A stretch of DNA of 64,000 nt from Halioglobus sp. (lineage in GTDB: Bacteria; Pseudomonadota; Gammaproteobacteria; Pseudomonadales; Halieaceae), in assembly GCA_002699145.1 (NCBI GenBank), contig PABK01000035.1:124001-188000 (forward strand), read 5' to 3'. The notes beneath the pieces are model-generated. The model ran no database searches and was not told where the DNA came from. It was given only the letters and a program-made list of their open reading frames with translations. Of the stretch, positions 53,609 to 62,984 are shown piece by piece (positions within the stretch are counted from its first letter, which is position 1; each line of letters starts with the position of its first letter). The translations under genes were made by a program, and so were the position numbers.

Positions 53609-55681
53609 TCACTGCACCCCGAACCGGTAGCTGATTTCCACGTAGGCGCCGCGCGGCCGCCCGGTCCAGTAGCGGTAACTGCCGAAACCGAAATCCGCGC
53701 GCTCCGCGTACTCCTCGTCCAGCAGGTTGGTGACCCGCAGGGCGGCTGACCAGCGCCGGCCCAGGGTGCTGGACATGCGCAGGTTGAGCAGCGAGTGGCC
53801 GTCGTACTCGTGCAGGTTGTCCGGCTCCAGGTAGTAGTTGTCCATGTACACCCATTCCAGCTCCGCCAGGGTGTCCTGGCCACTGAGCGCCGACAGGTCC
53901 CAGCCCAGGCGCGCGCTGCCGAACAGGTTGGGCGCGGTATCGATATCGTTGCCCTTGATATCGCCGCTGCTGCCCAGGATCTGCACGCGGCTGTCGTAGG
54001 TGTGGTCGGCCCAGTTGGCGTCCAGGCCGAGGTACCACGCGCTGTCGAACCAGTACTGCAGGCCCAGCTCGACGCCCAGGTGATCCGTGCTCGCCCCGCT
54101 GATGTTCTGCCGGTCGGGATCCTGGAAAATCACCTCGTCCTTCTGCATGTAGTACACGGCCAGGTCGAGGCGACTGCCCCCGTCCCAGTCCGCCCTGAAG
54201 CCGAGTTCGATGTTGTCGATTTCCTCGGAGTCCAGGTCGGCGGAGGCCTGGCCGGACTGCAGGCGGTACAGTTCGCTGGCCTGGGGCGCGCGGAAGCCGC
54301 GCGCGACGCGCAGGTAGCCCAGGTAGGTGTCGCTGAACCGGTAGCTCGCGCCCGCGTTCAGCGACCAGTCGCCGAAACTGTCCTGGCGGTCGGCGGGGCG
54401 GAAGAAGCGGCAGTTGTCGGCCTGCGGCCCACAGGGCGCGCCGTCCTGCGTGCGGTTGTCGTAGTCGTAGTTGTTGTATTCCCAGCGCACCCCCGCGCTG
54501 ATCTCCCAGGGCGAGTCGTACTGTGTGCGCAACTGGCCGTACACGGCGAACAGCTGCGCGTCGACGTCGTAGTCGTAGTGCACGCCCTGGGGCTGGTTGG
54601 CGCTGAACGGTTCGTCCTGCACCTCGCTCAGGGACGCCTCGGTGTATTCGCTGTCGATACCGGTGCTCCAGGCGATGCCATCGACCTCGGTACGCAGCGT
54701 GGCGCGCAGGCCCAGGCTCTGGTGGTCGTTCTTTTCCACCGGCGCCCAGGGCACGAAGTGCATGCGGAATTCCATGTCGTTGGCGCGCAGGTAGGGTGTG
54801 AGTTCAATAGAACTGCTGTCGTTCAGCTGCAGGCTGGCGCTGCTGTACAGGCGCATCGACCAGGCGTCGCGGTACGCCTCGGGGTTGGGGTTGGCGTCCT
54901 TCAGGTCGCTGTCCTGGTAGGCCTTGTAGCCCTGCACCGAGCCCGCGGTTTCCTGGTTCAGGTTGGCCGCGTCCAGCACCGTGCGCACGCTCCAGTCGTC
55001 CCCGGCATAGTCGTGACGCAGGGTGGCCTTCTGCTGGTCGTAGCCTGAGTCGTCCTTGTAGCCGCCGTCGCTGGCGCCGTTGAAGTTCACACTCAGGCCG
55101 TGGCGGCCGATCGTGTCGCGGTAGTGGTACTTGCCCCGGTAGTAGTCGTCCGGTCCCCCTTCCAGCGACAGCACATGGTCCAGTTGCGCCGTCGGCGCCG
55201 CGCTGAGCACGTTGATGACGCCGTGCATGGCATTGGAGCCGTACAGCGCCGTTGCCGGCCCCTTGATCACCTCGATACGCCCGGCCTGTTCGAAGTTGCT
55301 GTCAAACAACTGGTTGACGTTGCAGAAGCCCGGGGCGCGCAGGCCGATACTGTCGCCGGCGGTGAAAAAGGCGCCGCAACTTCCCGCGCCGGTAAATACC
55401 GGAGAGCGCAGCGAGATCAGGCTCTCCTGGCCGTCCTGCCGGCTGATCCAGGCGCCGGGCACGCGCGGCAGGATTTCCGCGATATGCACCGGGGCCACCA
55501 GCTGTAACTCTTCGCTATCGACCACCGACCAGGACAGGGGCAGGGCCAGCGCCGCCTCCTCGACACGGCTGGCGGTGACCAGGACCTGCTCCTGGACTTC
55601 CGCCGCGACCCTGTCGTGGGCTAGCAGTAAGGGCACTAGCGCGGCGGCTCGGGCAATCGATTGGCGCATGGTCAGTGGCAT
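53609..55681 (-). CDS. TonB-dependent outer-membrane receptor
   Basis: The 690-residue product has a signal peptide, then the TonB box region EQVLVTASRVEEAALALPLS, the plug (VHIAEILPRVPGAWISRQDG, GRIEVIKGPATALYGSNAMH, GVINVL) and a 22-strand barrel ending in an aromatic residue context (YVEISYRFGVQ). An extra plug insert with two Cys (GSCGAF, GFCNVN) may form a disulphide. The substrate is not readable: no Fur box was found upstream, so it may not be a siderophore receptor. It is divergent from the DUF3313 lipoprotein. Confidence 0.92.
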   Translation of the reverse strand: MPLTMRQSIARAAALVPLLLAHDRVAAEVQEQVLVTASRVEEAALALPLSWSVVDSEELQLVAPVHIAEILPRVPGAWISRQDGQESLISLRSPVFTGAGSCGAFFTAGDSIGLRAPGFCNVNQLFDSNFEQAGRIEVIKGPATALYGSNAMHGVINVLSAAPTAQLDHVLSLEGGPDDYYRGKYHYRDTIGRHGLSVNFNGASDGGYKDDSGYDQQKATLRHDYAGDDWSVRTVLDAANLNQETAGSVQGYKAYQDSDLKDANPNPEAYRDAWSMRLYSSASLQLNDSSSIELTPYLRANDMEFRMHFVPWAPVEKNDHQSLGLRATLRTEVDGIAWSTGIDSEYTEASLSEVQDEPFSANQPQGVHYDYDVDAQLFAVYGQLRTQYDSPWEISAGVRWEYNNYDYDNRTQDGAPCGPQADNCRFFRPADRQDSFGDWSLNAGASYRFSDTYLGYLRVARGFRAPQASELYRLQSGQASADLDSEEIDNIELGFRADWDGGSRLDLAVYYMQKDEVIFQDPDRQNISGASTDHLGVELGLQYWFDSAWYLGLDANWADHTYDSRVQILGSSGDIKGNDIDTAPNLFGSARLGWDLSALSGQDTLAELEWVYMDNYYLEPDNLHEYDGHSLLNLRMSSTLGRRWSAALRVTNLLDEEYAERADFGFGSYRYWTGRPRGAYVEISYRFGVQ

Positions 55682-55861
55682 CCCGGGAGTTGTGGCGGCC
55701 GATTGTAGCGGATAACCCCGCCTCTCCCAATGCGCCGGAGCGGGCCGCGCCGGCGGCTGTGCAGGATTTTTGCGTTATACTCCGGGCTGCCCGGGTGCAG
55801 CGCCGGCGATCGGGCCGCGCTGCCTCAATTCAACTGGATCCAGGACTGCAAGGAACAAGCC

Positions 55862-56554
55862 ATGTCAACCAAACCTTTCGCCGCTTTGCTGTTTTCGCTG
55901 CTGATGCTCGGCGGTTGTGCACAGCAGGGCGCCCCGGCGTTCACCGCACCGGAAGAGGGCGATGCCGCATACCTGAAGGCGACCGGGGCCCGCGCCGACG
56001 AGTTGTACATCACCAGTACCCCGCCGGCCGGCGGCAGGGATTATCGCGACGTCTATATCGCGCCGGTCAATGTCGCGCACCTGCACGTGGTGTCCGCGGT
56101 TGACGGGCCGGCGGACGCAGACTGGGAAGTGACCGCGGAAGAGAAAGCCAATCTCCAGGCCATTGTGCGCCACGAGCTGTCCATGGCGCTGGGTTACCAC
56201 TCGGCGTTCAACGTCGTCGACAGCGCGCAGGACGCGCAGATCATCCTGTCCGTGCGTCTGCTGGCCATCCACCCCAATGCGACCCGCGAACAGGTCGCCG
56301 CCGGGGCCAGGCTGGGCGGGTCGGTCACCGCCAGCCTGGCGCTGCGCGATGCGGCCAGCAGCGAGGTGCTGGTGCGTTCGGTGGACACCCGCTCGACGGA
56401 TGATATCTGGGCCTTCAACCAGGTCGACAACGAGGCGCCGGCGATCAGCCTGCTGTTTCGCGGCTGGGGGAACAGCGTGCGCCGCGGCATACTCGCCCTG
56501 CAGGGGCGTACCTCCGACCCGCTCGCGCCGGTAATCCAGGCCAGCGAGCAGTAA
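55862..56554 (+). CDS. DUF3313 family lipoprotein
   Basis: The start at 55862 gives the signal MSTKPFAALLFSLLMLGGC with a lipobox. The 230-residue product shows the DUF3313 features: RDYRDVYIAPVNVAHLHVV, QAIVRHELSMALGYHSAFNV, AQIILSVRLLAIHPNATREQ and ASLALRDAASSEVLVRSVDT. These are predicted periplasmic lipoproteins without a defined role. Convergent to the truncated haemoglobin gene, from which it is separated by a GC tandem repeat. Confidence 0.8.
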   Translation: MSTKPFAALLFSLLMLGGCAQQGAPAFTAPEEGDAAYLKATGARADELYITSTPPAGGRDYRDVYIAPVNVAHLHVVSAVDGPADADWEVTAEEKANLQAIVRHELSMALGYHSAFNVVDSAQDAQIILSVRLLAIHPNATREQVAAGARLGGSVTASLALRDAASSEVLVRSVDTRSTDDIWAFNQVDNEAPAISLLFRGWGNSVRRGILALQGRTSDPLAPVIQASEQ

Positions 56555-56588
56555 TTGCCGTGAGCGGCGCTTTGCGCCCCGCGCGGGG

Positions 56589-56626
56589 GCGCCCGGCGCG
56601 GCGGCGCCCGGCGCGGCGGCGCCCGG
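56589..56626. repeat. 15-bp GC tandem repeat
   Basis: The unit gcgcccggcgcggcg occurs twice in full (56589-56603, 56604-56618), followed by gcgcccgg. It lies between two convergent stop codons (56554 and 56628). Its self-complementarity may let it form stem structures in either transcript and act as a bidirectional terminator. Confidence 0.75.
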
Positions 56627-56627
56627 G

Positions 56628-57059
56628 TCAGCCGGCGGCGATGATATCGGGGTCGCCGGCGGCGGCGCTGGGCCCCTGGCGATTGCGCACCGCATCGGCG
56701 ATACGGAACAGCGGCACCCGCAGCATTTCCACCAGCGCCTCGCTGGCGCCGGTCTGCTCCAGGGCCTTGTGCATGCACAGTAGCCACTGGTCTCGCTCGT
56801 CCGGTCCGATGTGGTAGGGCTCGTGGGGCTCGGTCATGCACACGCCACCGTGCTTCTCGGCGTACAGGGGAGGGCCGCCCATCCAGCCGATCAGGTACTC
56901 GGCCAGCTTTTCTTTCATCGGCCCGAGGTCTTCGGCATGCATGGCGCGAATGCCCGCCGCCTCGGGCAGGCTGTCCATGATGTCGTAGAACACCGAGGTC
57001 AACTCGCGGATGCCGTCCTCGCCGAGAATCTGGTAGGGAGTGTGTGCGCTCGCGCTCAT
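56628..57059 (-). CDS. Group II truncated haemoglobin
   Basis: The start at 57059 (MSASAHTPYQILGEDGIREL) is the natural one. The 143-residue product has FYDIMDSLPEAAGIRAMH, LAEYLIGWMGGPPLYAEKHG and EPHEPYHIGPDERDQWLLCM, the group II trHb pattern with heme-proximal His in the F region and the conserved Trp (QWLL) of helix G. Such globins bind O2 or NO and may protect against nitrosative stress. It stands alone on the minus strand. Confidence 0.88.
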   Translation of the reverse strand: MSASAHTPYQILGEDGIRELTSVFYDIMDSLPEAAGIRAMHAEDLGPMKEKLAEYLIGWMGGPPLYAEKHGGVCMTEPHEPYHIGPDERDQWLLCMHKALEQTGASEALVEMLRVPLFRIADAVRNRQGPSAAAGDPDIIAAG

Positions 57060-57139
57060 AGCGAAAACCGTGTCCTGTGGGCGTCTGCCGGGGGGGACAT
57101 TGTAGCGTCTAGGCGCGGGATTTTCCCGCCCGCGCACGC

Positions 57140-57817
57140 GTGACGGCGCGGCCGGGGTCGGCGAGCGGTTACGCTGGCTGGCGCCGGCGCCTCAGCCTGT
57201 GGCTACTGGTCGGCGTCAACCTGCTGCCCCTGGCCGGTGTGGTGTGGCTGGACTGGGATATCGCCGCGCTGGTGGTGTTGTACTGGTCGGAAAACCTGGT
57301 GCTGGGCTTTTACACACTGCTGAAAATGCTCCTGGTGTCGCCGCTGGGCGGGCTGGGCATGGGCTGCTTCTTCGCCCTGCATTACGGCGGTTTCTGCGCG
57401 GTTCACGGCCTGTTCGTGATCGTGCTGATGATCGGCTCGGATGTCGACCCGATGCCGGGCGAACCCTGGCCCCTGTTCCTGGTATTCGTACAACTGCTGG
57501 TCAACGTGGTGCGCGAAGTGCTGTCCTTCGCACCGCCCGCCTGGATAGTCGCCTTCGCCGCGCTGTTTCTCAGCCATGGGGTCTCTTTCGTCGCCAACTT
57601 TTTGCTGGGACCGGAGCGGCAGCGCCAGGACCTGCGGCAGTTGATGCGCGCGCCCTACGGCAGGATCGTCGTATTGCACCTGGCAATCCTGCTCGGTGGC
57701 TTCGCCGTCATGGCGCTGGGCCAGCCCCTGGCGCTGCTGCTGGTGCTGGTGCTGGGCAAACTCGGCCTGGATATCGTGCTGCACGAACGGGAACACCGGG
57801 CGCTGGCTGGAGACTGA
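57140..57817 (+). CDS. DUF6498-like integral membrane protein
   Basis: The 225-residue product has about six membrane helices ([88 protein letters not shown] and a last one). [11 protein letters not shown] and [10 protein letters not shown] are recurrent motifs of the DUF6498 family. The conserved His residues may lie in the membrane. Function unknown. GTG start. purC follows after 71 bp. Confidence 0.75.
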   Translation: MTARPGSASGYAGWRRRLSLWLLVGVNLLPLAGVVWLDWDIAALVVLYWSENLVLGFYTLLKMLLVSPLGGLGMGCFFALHYGGFCAVHGLFVIVLMIGSDVDPMPGEPWPLFLVFVQLLVNVVREVLSFAPPAWIVAFAALFLSHGVSFVANFLLGPERQRQDLRQLMRAPYGRIVVLHLAILLGGFAVMALGQPLALLLVLVLGKLGLDIVLHEREHRALAGD

Positions 57818-57888
57818 GTGCCGCGCTTGCTAGAATTCGCGGCTTTGCGCCCTGCGGGCAACGCGGATCAACTGACAGGACAACCAGC

Positions 57889-58992
57889 ATGACACTCGCC
57901 GACAAGGTCTTGGCCGTCAACGACGACCTCCCCATTCGCACCGACGAGCCCGTGCACAGCGGCAAGGTGCGCTCGGTCTACTGGCTCAACGCCGCCGACA
58001 GCGCACGCCTGGTGGCGCAGCGCGGCTACGATGTGGCGGCGGACGCCCCCCTGGCGATCATGGTGATTTCCGACCGTATCTCCGCCTTCGAGTGCATCTG
58101 GCACGCCGAGGGCGGCATGCGCGGGGTCCCCGGCAAGGGCGCCGCGCTGAACGCGATCTCCAATCACTGGTTCCGCCTGTTCCGCGAACGCGGCCTGGCG
58201 GACAGCCATATTCTGGAAATTCCCCATCCGCTGGTGTGGATCGTGCAGAAAGCGCGCCCGGTGATGATCGAGGCCATCGCGCGCCAGTACATCACCGGCT
58301 CCATGTGGCGCAGCTATGAAAAGGGCGAGCGCGAGTTCTGCGGAATCGCCATTCCCGACGGCCTGCAACGTGACCAGAAACTGCCCGAGTTGCTGATAAC
58401 GCCGTCCACCAAGGGCATACTGGAGGGGATTCCCGGCGTCCCGGCGGTGGATGACGTGAATATCACGCGCGCCGATATCGACAACAATTTCGCCGCCTTC
58501 AACTTCGCCGGTCGCGACGATGTGGACCATTACGAAAAGTTGTTGCGCGAGGGCTTCGAGGTGATCAGCGGCGAACTGGAAAAACTCGATCAGATCTTCG
58601 TCGATACCAAGTTCGAATTCGGCTACGTCACCGACAGTGCCGGCAACGACAAGCTGATCTACATGGACGAGGTCGGTACGCCGGACTCTTCGCGCATCTG
58701 GGACGGCCCGGCCCTGCGCGAGGGCAAGGTGGTGGAAAATTCCAAGGAGGGCTTCCGCCAGCGCCTGCTCGCACACTTTCCCGAGCCGGACATCCTGCTC
58801 GACAAGTCGCGCATGGATGAGCGCCTGGCGCTGGCGCGCGATAACGCGCTGCCGGCGGACATCCTGATGGAAGTGTCGCAGACCTACGTGGGCATTGCCG
58901 AGAAAATTACCGGACAGAAATTGGCGCTGTCCGACAACCCGCGGGCGGAAATTATCGACGTGCTGGCCGGCGATTTCGCGCTGATCGACTGA
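57889..58992 (+). CDS. purC: Phosphoribosylaminoimidazole-succinocarboxamide synthase (long form)
   Basis: The 367-residue product is the long PurC found in Alteromonas- and Shewanella-like bacteria, not the 237-residue E. coli form. [12 protein letters not shown] (ATP grip), [40 protein letters not shown] and [14 protein letters not shown] are conserved. It condenses CAIR with aspartate in purine synthesis. The TSUP gene follows after eight bases. Confidence 0.95.
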   Translation: MTLADKVLAVNDDLPIRTDEPVHSGKVRSVYWLNAADSARLVAQRGYDVAADAPLAIMVISDRISAFECIWHAEGGMRGVPGKGAALNAISNHWFRLFRERGLADSHILEIPHPLVWIVQKARPVMIEAIARQYITGSMWRSYEKGEREFCGIAIPDGLQRDQKLPELLITPSTKGILEGIPGVPAVDDVNITRADIDNNFAAFNFAGRDDVDHYEKLLREGFEVISGELEKLDQIFVDTKFEFGYVTDSAGNDKLIYMDEVGTPDSSRIWDGPALREGKVVENSKEGFRQRLLAHFPEPDILLDKSRMDERLALARDNALPADILMEVSQTYVGIAEKITGQKLALSDNPRAEIIDVLAGDFALID

Positions 58993-59000
58993 AGGCCCAC

Positions 59001-59750
59001 TTGCTCACCGAGCCATCGTTCTACCTGGTCAGCATCCCCGCGGTACTCATCTACGGGGTCGCCAAGGGAGGCTGGGGCGGCGCCATCGCGGTGCTGTCGG
59101 TGCCCCTGATGGCGCTGGTCATGCCGCCGACCCAGGCCGCGGCGATCCTGTTGCCCATCCTCGTGGTCATGGACGCCTTCGTGGTGAAAACCTACTGGGG
59201 CGTGTTCGACCGGCGCGCGCTGCGCCTGCTGCTGCCCGCGGCGATGCTCGGCGTGCTGCTGGGCTATCTCACGGCGGACGCCATGAGCGAGGACTTCATG
59301 CGCATTCTCATCGGCGCCATGTCCCTGCTCTTCGGCGTGCAGTACCTGTTGGGATTCAAGCCCGTCGCCGGCAGTGAGCACGGCGTGGTCAGCGGGGGCG
59401 TGTTCGGCGCGCTGGCCGGTTTCACCAGCTTCAGTATCCATGCCGGCGGGCCGCCCCTGACCATGTACCTGATGCCCAAGGGGCTCAGCCCGCTGCTGTT
59501 CGCCGGCACCGCCGGCATGTTTTTCGCCGCGGTCAACCTGGTCAAGTTGGTGCCTTACTACGCGCTGGGCCAGTTCACCGCGGACAACCTGGTGTACTCC
59601 CTGGTGTTGGTCCCGCTGGCGCCGCTGGGCGTGAAACTGGGGCATTTCCTGGTGCAGCGCTCGGGGTCGGGCTTCTACTACCAGGTGATCAGTTTCTTTC
59701 TGGTGGTGGTGGGTGTGAAGTTGCTGTGGGAAGGCATCGCCGGGCAGTGA
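59001..59750 (+). CDS. TSUP/TauE-SafE family membrane protein
   Basis: The 249-residue product (TTG start) has about seven to eight helices. YGVAKGGWGGAIAVLSVPLM and GALAGFTSFSIHAGGPPLTM are the two inverted TauE/SafE repeats, with HAGGPP typical. Members export sulfite, sulfoacetate or other small organic anions. It is probably read with purC. The substrate is unknown. Confidence 0.85.
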   Translation: MLTEPSFYLVSIPAVLIYGVAKGGWGGAIAVLSVPLMALVMPPTQAAAILLPILVVMDAFVVKTYWGVFDRRALRLLLPAAMLGVLLGYLTADAMSEDFMRILIGAMSLLFGVQYLLGFKPVAGSEHGVVSGGVFGALAGFTSFSIHAGGPPLTMYLMPKGLSPLLFAGTAGMFFAAVNLVKLVPYYALGQFTADNLVYSLVLVPLAPLGVKLGHFLVQRSGSGFYYQVISFFLVVVGVKLLWEGIAGQ

Positions 59751-59849
59751 TGAGCGCAGGCGTCGCGCCTGCCGTATCGGTCAGCGACGGCATCGTGTAC
59801 CTTGGCAGGCCGGTCGACACCGCGGCGGCGGCACAACGGAGAGAGGACG

Positions 59850-60656
59850 ATGAACACCATCATCTTTGAAAAGCGCGGGCCCCAGGCCTGGATCACCCTG
59901 AACCGCCCCCAGGCGCGCAACCTGCTCAACGGCGAGATGTTTGTCGAACTGGCGGACGCCTGGCGCGAGGTGCGCGAGGACGACGCCATCCGCGTGGCGG
60001 TGCTCACCGCTGCCGGCGAGGAAGATTTTTGCTGCGGCGGGGACCTGGGCGAGGTCATTCCCCTGTGGACCGGCGCCAGGCAGCCGGCCAGCCCGGTGGA
60101 GGAACGCCTGGTCGAGGATCCGCTGATCGTGGACAAGGTGATGCTCAAGGACGACCCCCTGTACAAGCCGGTCATCGCGGCAATCAACGGCCGCGCCCTG
60201 GGTGGCGGCACCGAACTGCTGCAGGCCACGGATATACGCATCGCCGCCGGGCACGCGGAATTCGCGCTGCCGGAGCCGAAGGCGGGAGTGGTGCCGGGTG
60301 CCGGGTCGATGGTGCGCCTGGCGCGCCAGTTGCCCTGGGCCCACGCCATGAAAATCCTGCTCGGGGGCGCGCCCGTCGGCGCCACGGAAGCCCTGGCCAT
60401 GGGCCTGGTGTCCGAGGTGGTGCCATTGGCGGAGTTACACGCGCGGGCGGAGTTTTATGCCGACAATATCAGCCGCCAGGCCCCGCTGGCGCTGCAGGCG
60501 ATCAAGCGCACCGCCCTGCAGACCCACACCTCGCCCTGGGACGAGGCGTTCCGCTTCGAAATGGAGCAGGCCGGCGCTGTTATGATGAGCAGGGACGCGC
60601 GCGAGGGGCCGCGCGCCTTCAAGGAGAAACGCGAGCCGCAGTTTCGCGGCGAGTAG
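59850..60656 (+). CDS. Crotonase/enoyl-CoA hydratase family protein
   Basis: The start at 59850 follows GAGAGGA. The 268-residue product shows WITLNRPQARNLLNGEMFVE, EEDFCCGGDLGEVIPLW, AAINGRALGGGTELLQATDI and ALPEPKAGVVPGAGSMVRLA with the catalytic Glu region (LPEPKAG). A C-terminal FRFEMEQAGAVMMSRDAREG trimerisation helix is intact. A true enoyl-CoA hydratase or isomerase is likely. It stands upstream of the small phosphatase-like gene. Confidence 0.88.
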   Translation: MNTIIFEKRGPQAWITLNRPQARNLLNGEMFVELADAWREVREDDAIRVAVLTAAGEEDFCCGGDLGEVIPLWTGARQPASPVEERLVEDPLIVDKVMLKDDPLYKPVIAAINGRALGGGTELLQATDIRIAAGHAEFALPEPKAGVVPGAGSMVRLARQLPWAHAMKILLGGAPVGATEALAMGLVSEVVPLAELHARAEFYADNISRQAPLALQAIKRTALQTHTSPWDEAFRFEMEQAGAVMMSRDAREGPRAFKEKREPQFRGE

Positions 60657-60715
60657 CCGCTGGTGCTGGAGCGCGGCGACGGCCTTTGTTATAAACGGTG
60701 TCCGGGAGGACAGGC

Positions 60716-61132
60716 ATGAGAAGTGTGAAACTCAGTGACAGTGTCGCGGTGTCGGCGCAGATCGCCCCTGAGCATGTGGCGGAAATCGCCGCTGCCGGCT
60801 ACAAGGTGCTGGTCAACAACCGGCCGGACGGTGAGGAACCGGGGCAGCCGAGCAGCGCCGAGATGGCCGCCAGGGCCGCAGAGGCCGGCCTGGACTATTA
60901 CCATATGCCGGTGACGGCCGGAGATTTCCCCGGCGCGGATTTTGCCGCTTTTCGGGCCCTGCTGGACGACCCCGGGCGCCCGGTGTTCGCCTACTGCCGT
61001 TCCGGCACGCGCTGCGCCAACCTGTGGGTGGCCAGCCGTGCGGAAGGCGAGGTGCAGGCCGCCGCCGACCTCGCCGCGGGGCTGGGTTACGACCTGGGCA
61101 TGGCGGGACGCCACCTGTCCCGCGGCGACTGA
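60716..61132 (+). CDS. TIGR01244/DUF442 family protein (phosphatase-like)
   Basis: The start at 60716 follows GGGAGGA. The 138-residue product has a dual-specificity-phosphatase-like fold with the CX5R loop AYCRSGTRCANLW, plus VSAQIAPEHVAEIAAAGYKV and LVNNRPDGEEPGQPSS, the BLH/DUF442 signature. Relatives are linked to sulfide oxidation or sulfur transfer, or act as phosphatases. Its stop overlaps the NUDIX start by one base. Confidence 0.83.
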   Translation: MRSVKLSDSVAVSAQIAPEHVAEIAAAGYKVLVNNRPDGEEPGQPSSAEMAARAAEAGLDYYHMPVTAGDFPGADFAAFRALLDDPGRPVFAYCRSGTRCANLWVASRAEGEVQAAADLAAGLGYDLGMAGRHLSRGD

Positions 61133-61857
61133 TGGCGCCGCCCGGCATGACGGACGTACCCGAAGCGCGCCCGGCCAGCACCGTGGTGCTGCTGCGCGAC
61201 AGCGCCGGCGAACTGGAAACCCTGCTGCTAAAGCGCAACAAGGCGCTGGTCTTCGCCGGGGGCATGTGGGTGTTCCCGGGCGGCTCGCTGGACCAGGCCG
61301 ATTTTGACGCCGCCGGCGGCGATGTGGAACGGGCGGCGCGCATCGCCGCCGCCCGCGAGGCGCGCGAGGAAGCCGGCGTGGCGCCGGCGCCGCGGGATAT
61401 GGTGCAGCTGAGCCACTGGACTACGCCTGTTGGTGAGCCGCGGCGTTTTTCCACCTGGATTTTCGCCGCCCCGCTGCACAGCGACGACCATGTGGTCATC
61501 GACGGCGGTGAGATTCACGACTCCCGGTGGCTGTCCGTACGCGAGGCCATCGCGCGCCACGAGGCGGGTGAACTGGCCATGCTGCCGCCCACTTACATCA
61601 CGCTGCGCAACCTGTCGCGCTACGCCAGCGTGGACGAGGCGGTCAACAGCGAACGCGAGACCCCGGTGCCCGAGGTATTTCCTGTCATGATAGTCGAGGA
61701 GGATTGCATGACCGTGCTGTTCCGCGGCGATGCCGGTTACGACGACAAGTCGCTGAGCGCCACCGGTGCGCGTCACCGCGCAGAACTGCGCGGGGCGACC
61801 TGGGACTATGTGCGCGAAGATGTGCCGCCGGCCTATCCGTCGTTGATACCGGAGTGA
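61132..61857 (+). CDS. NUDIX hydrolase (NUDT7/NUDT19-like)
   Basis: The 241-residue product contains the Nudix box GGDVERAARIAAAREAREEA (start at about residue 60) after FAGGMWVFPGGSLDQADFDA, and a C-terminal lobe with MLPPTYITLRNLSRYASVDE as in the coenzyme A/acyl-CoA pyrophosphatase group. It would cleave CoA or an acyl-CoA. ATG at 61132 overlaps the preceding stop, and its own stop overlaps the cytochrome b561 GTG, so three genes are coupled. Confidence 0.85.
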   Translation: MAPPGMTDVPEARPASTVVLLRDSAGELETLLLKRNKALVFAGGMWVFPGGSLDQADFDAAGGDVERAARIAAAREAREEAGVAPAPRDMVQLSHWTTPVGEPRRFSTWIFAAPLHSDDHVVIDGGEIHDSRWLSVREAIARHEAGELAMLPPTYITLRNLSRYASVDEAVNSERETPVPEVFPVMIVEEDCMTVLFRGDAGYDDKSLSATGARHRAELRGATWDYVREDVPPAYPSLIPE

Positions 61858-62537
61858 AGACGTTGAATGAAGTTGAGCGGGGGGTGCACCCACTTTGGGA
61901 CCTGCCCACCCGGGTGTTCCACTGGTCGATGGTGTGCCTTATACCGGCGGCGTGGCTGACCGCGGAGATGGACAACCTGGACGCGCACCAGTGGGTGGGT
62001 TACGCCGTGCTCGTGCTGGTCGTTGTGCGGATGTTGTGGGGTTTCGTCGGCAGTCGCCACTCGCGTTTCGCCGATTTCCTGGCGGGGCCGCGCCGCGTTC
62101 TGGCCTACCTGCGCGGCGCGGGCAGCGATTCACCCGGTCACAACCCGCTGGGCGGCTGGTCGGTGGTGGTGATGCTGTCACTGCTGGCGCTGCAGGCGGT
62201 GAGCGGCCTGTTCAACAACGAGGACGCGCTGTTCCAGGGGCCGCTGTACTACGCGGCCGAACCGGCGTTGCGCGACGCCATGGGGGCGGTGCACGAGGTG
62301 GCGTTCAATGCGCTGCTGGCCATGATCGCCCTGCACATCGGCGCGGTGCTCTACCACCAGCTGCGCCTGAAGGAACGCCTGGTGCAGGCCATGCTGCGCG
62401 GCAGCGCGCCGGGCAGGGCGGGCCAGGCTGCGCCGGCGCCCGCGTGGCTGGCCGTGGTGTTGCTACTCGCCGCGGGTCTGTTGTTGTGGTGGGGCCTGGG
62501 GCAGGCGCCGCAGCCTGACCCGGGCCGCTGGGGCTGA
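61854..62537 (+). CDS. Cytochrome b561-type membrane protein
   Basis: The GTG overlaps the NUDIX stop (GTGA). The 227-residue product has four core helices with heme-ligand histidines: DLPTRVFHWSMVCLIPAAWL, LDAHQWVGYAVLVLVVVRML, GAVHEVAFNALLAMIALHIG and AVLYHQLRLKER. An extra C-terminal helix (AWLAVVLLLAAGLLLWWGLG) follows. It carries electrons to or from quinone. A cytochrome c' gene nearby is its likely periplasmic partner. Confidence 0.87.
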   Translation: MKTLNEVERGVHPLWDLPTRVFHWSMVCLIPAAWLTAEMDNLDAHQWVGYAVLVLVVVRMLWGFVGSRHSRFADFLAGPRRVLAYLRGAGSDSPGHNPLGGWSVVVMLSLLALQAVSGLFNNEDALFQGPLYYAAEPALRDAMGAVHEVAFNALLAMIALHIGAVLYHQLRLKERLVQAMLRGSAPGRAGQAAPAPAWLAVVLLLAAGLLLWWGLGQAPQPDPGRWG

Positions 62538-62543
62538 CGCGCC

Positions 62544-62942
62544 GTGACACAGGGCGGTTGCCTGTGCGGCGCGGTGCGTTTCGAGGTGCGCGCGTTCTCC
62601 AGCGGTGTATTCAAGTGTCACTGCTCGAAATGCCGCAAGGCCTTCGGCGGCGCCTCCAGCGCCGCGGTGCTCGCGGCGCAGGATGATTTCAGCTGGACGC
62701 GCGGCGAATCCGCGATCGGCGAGTACCGCGCCTCACCCGGATTCCTGCGCCGCTTCTGTCCGGCCTGCGGCTCGATCCTGCCGCAGCACCTGGCGGACTT
62801 CAACAGCTACTGGATTCCCGCGGGCCTGCTCGAGGGCGACCCGGGGCTGGCCCTGTGGCAACACATCCACGTCGATTCACGCGCGTCCTGGGAAGTGCTG
62901 GACGCGCACACGCCGGCACGGCCGGCGGGCTTCGATTCCTGA
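62544..62942 (+). CDS. GFA (glutathione-dependent formaldehyde-activating) family protein
   Basis: The 132-residue product (GTG start) has CLCGAVRFEV, CHCSKCRKAFGG and RFCPACGSILPQ, the zinc-binding cysteines of the GFA/Mss4-like fold. Such proteins may activate formaldehyde with glutathione or bind other small aldehydes. It follows the cytochrome by six bases. Function in this bacterium is inferred only from family. Confidence 0.87.
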   Translation: MTQGGCLCGAVRFEVRAFSSGVFKCHCSKCRKAFGGASSAAVLAAQDDFSWTRGESAIGEYRASPGFLRRFCPACGSILPQHLADFNSYWIPAGLLEGDPGLALWQHIHVDSRASWEVLDAHTPARPAGFDS

Positions 62943-62984
62943 GGCGATGGCGCTCGGTACAGGCCGCCGGCGCTCAGTAAAGGC

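Noticed and set aside
55682-55861. Fur box upstream of the TonB receptor
   Set aside because: No GATAAT-type palindrome is present in the shared upstream region, so iron control of this receptor is not supported.
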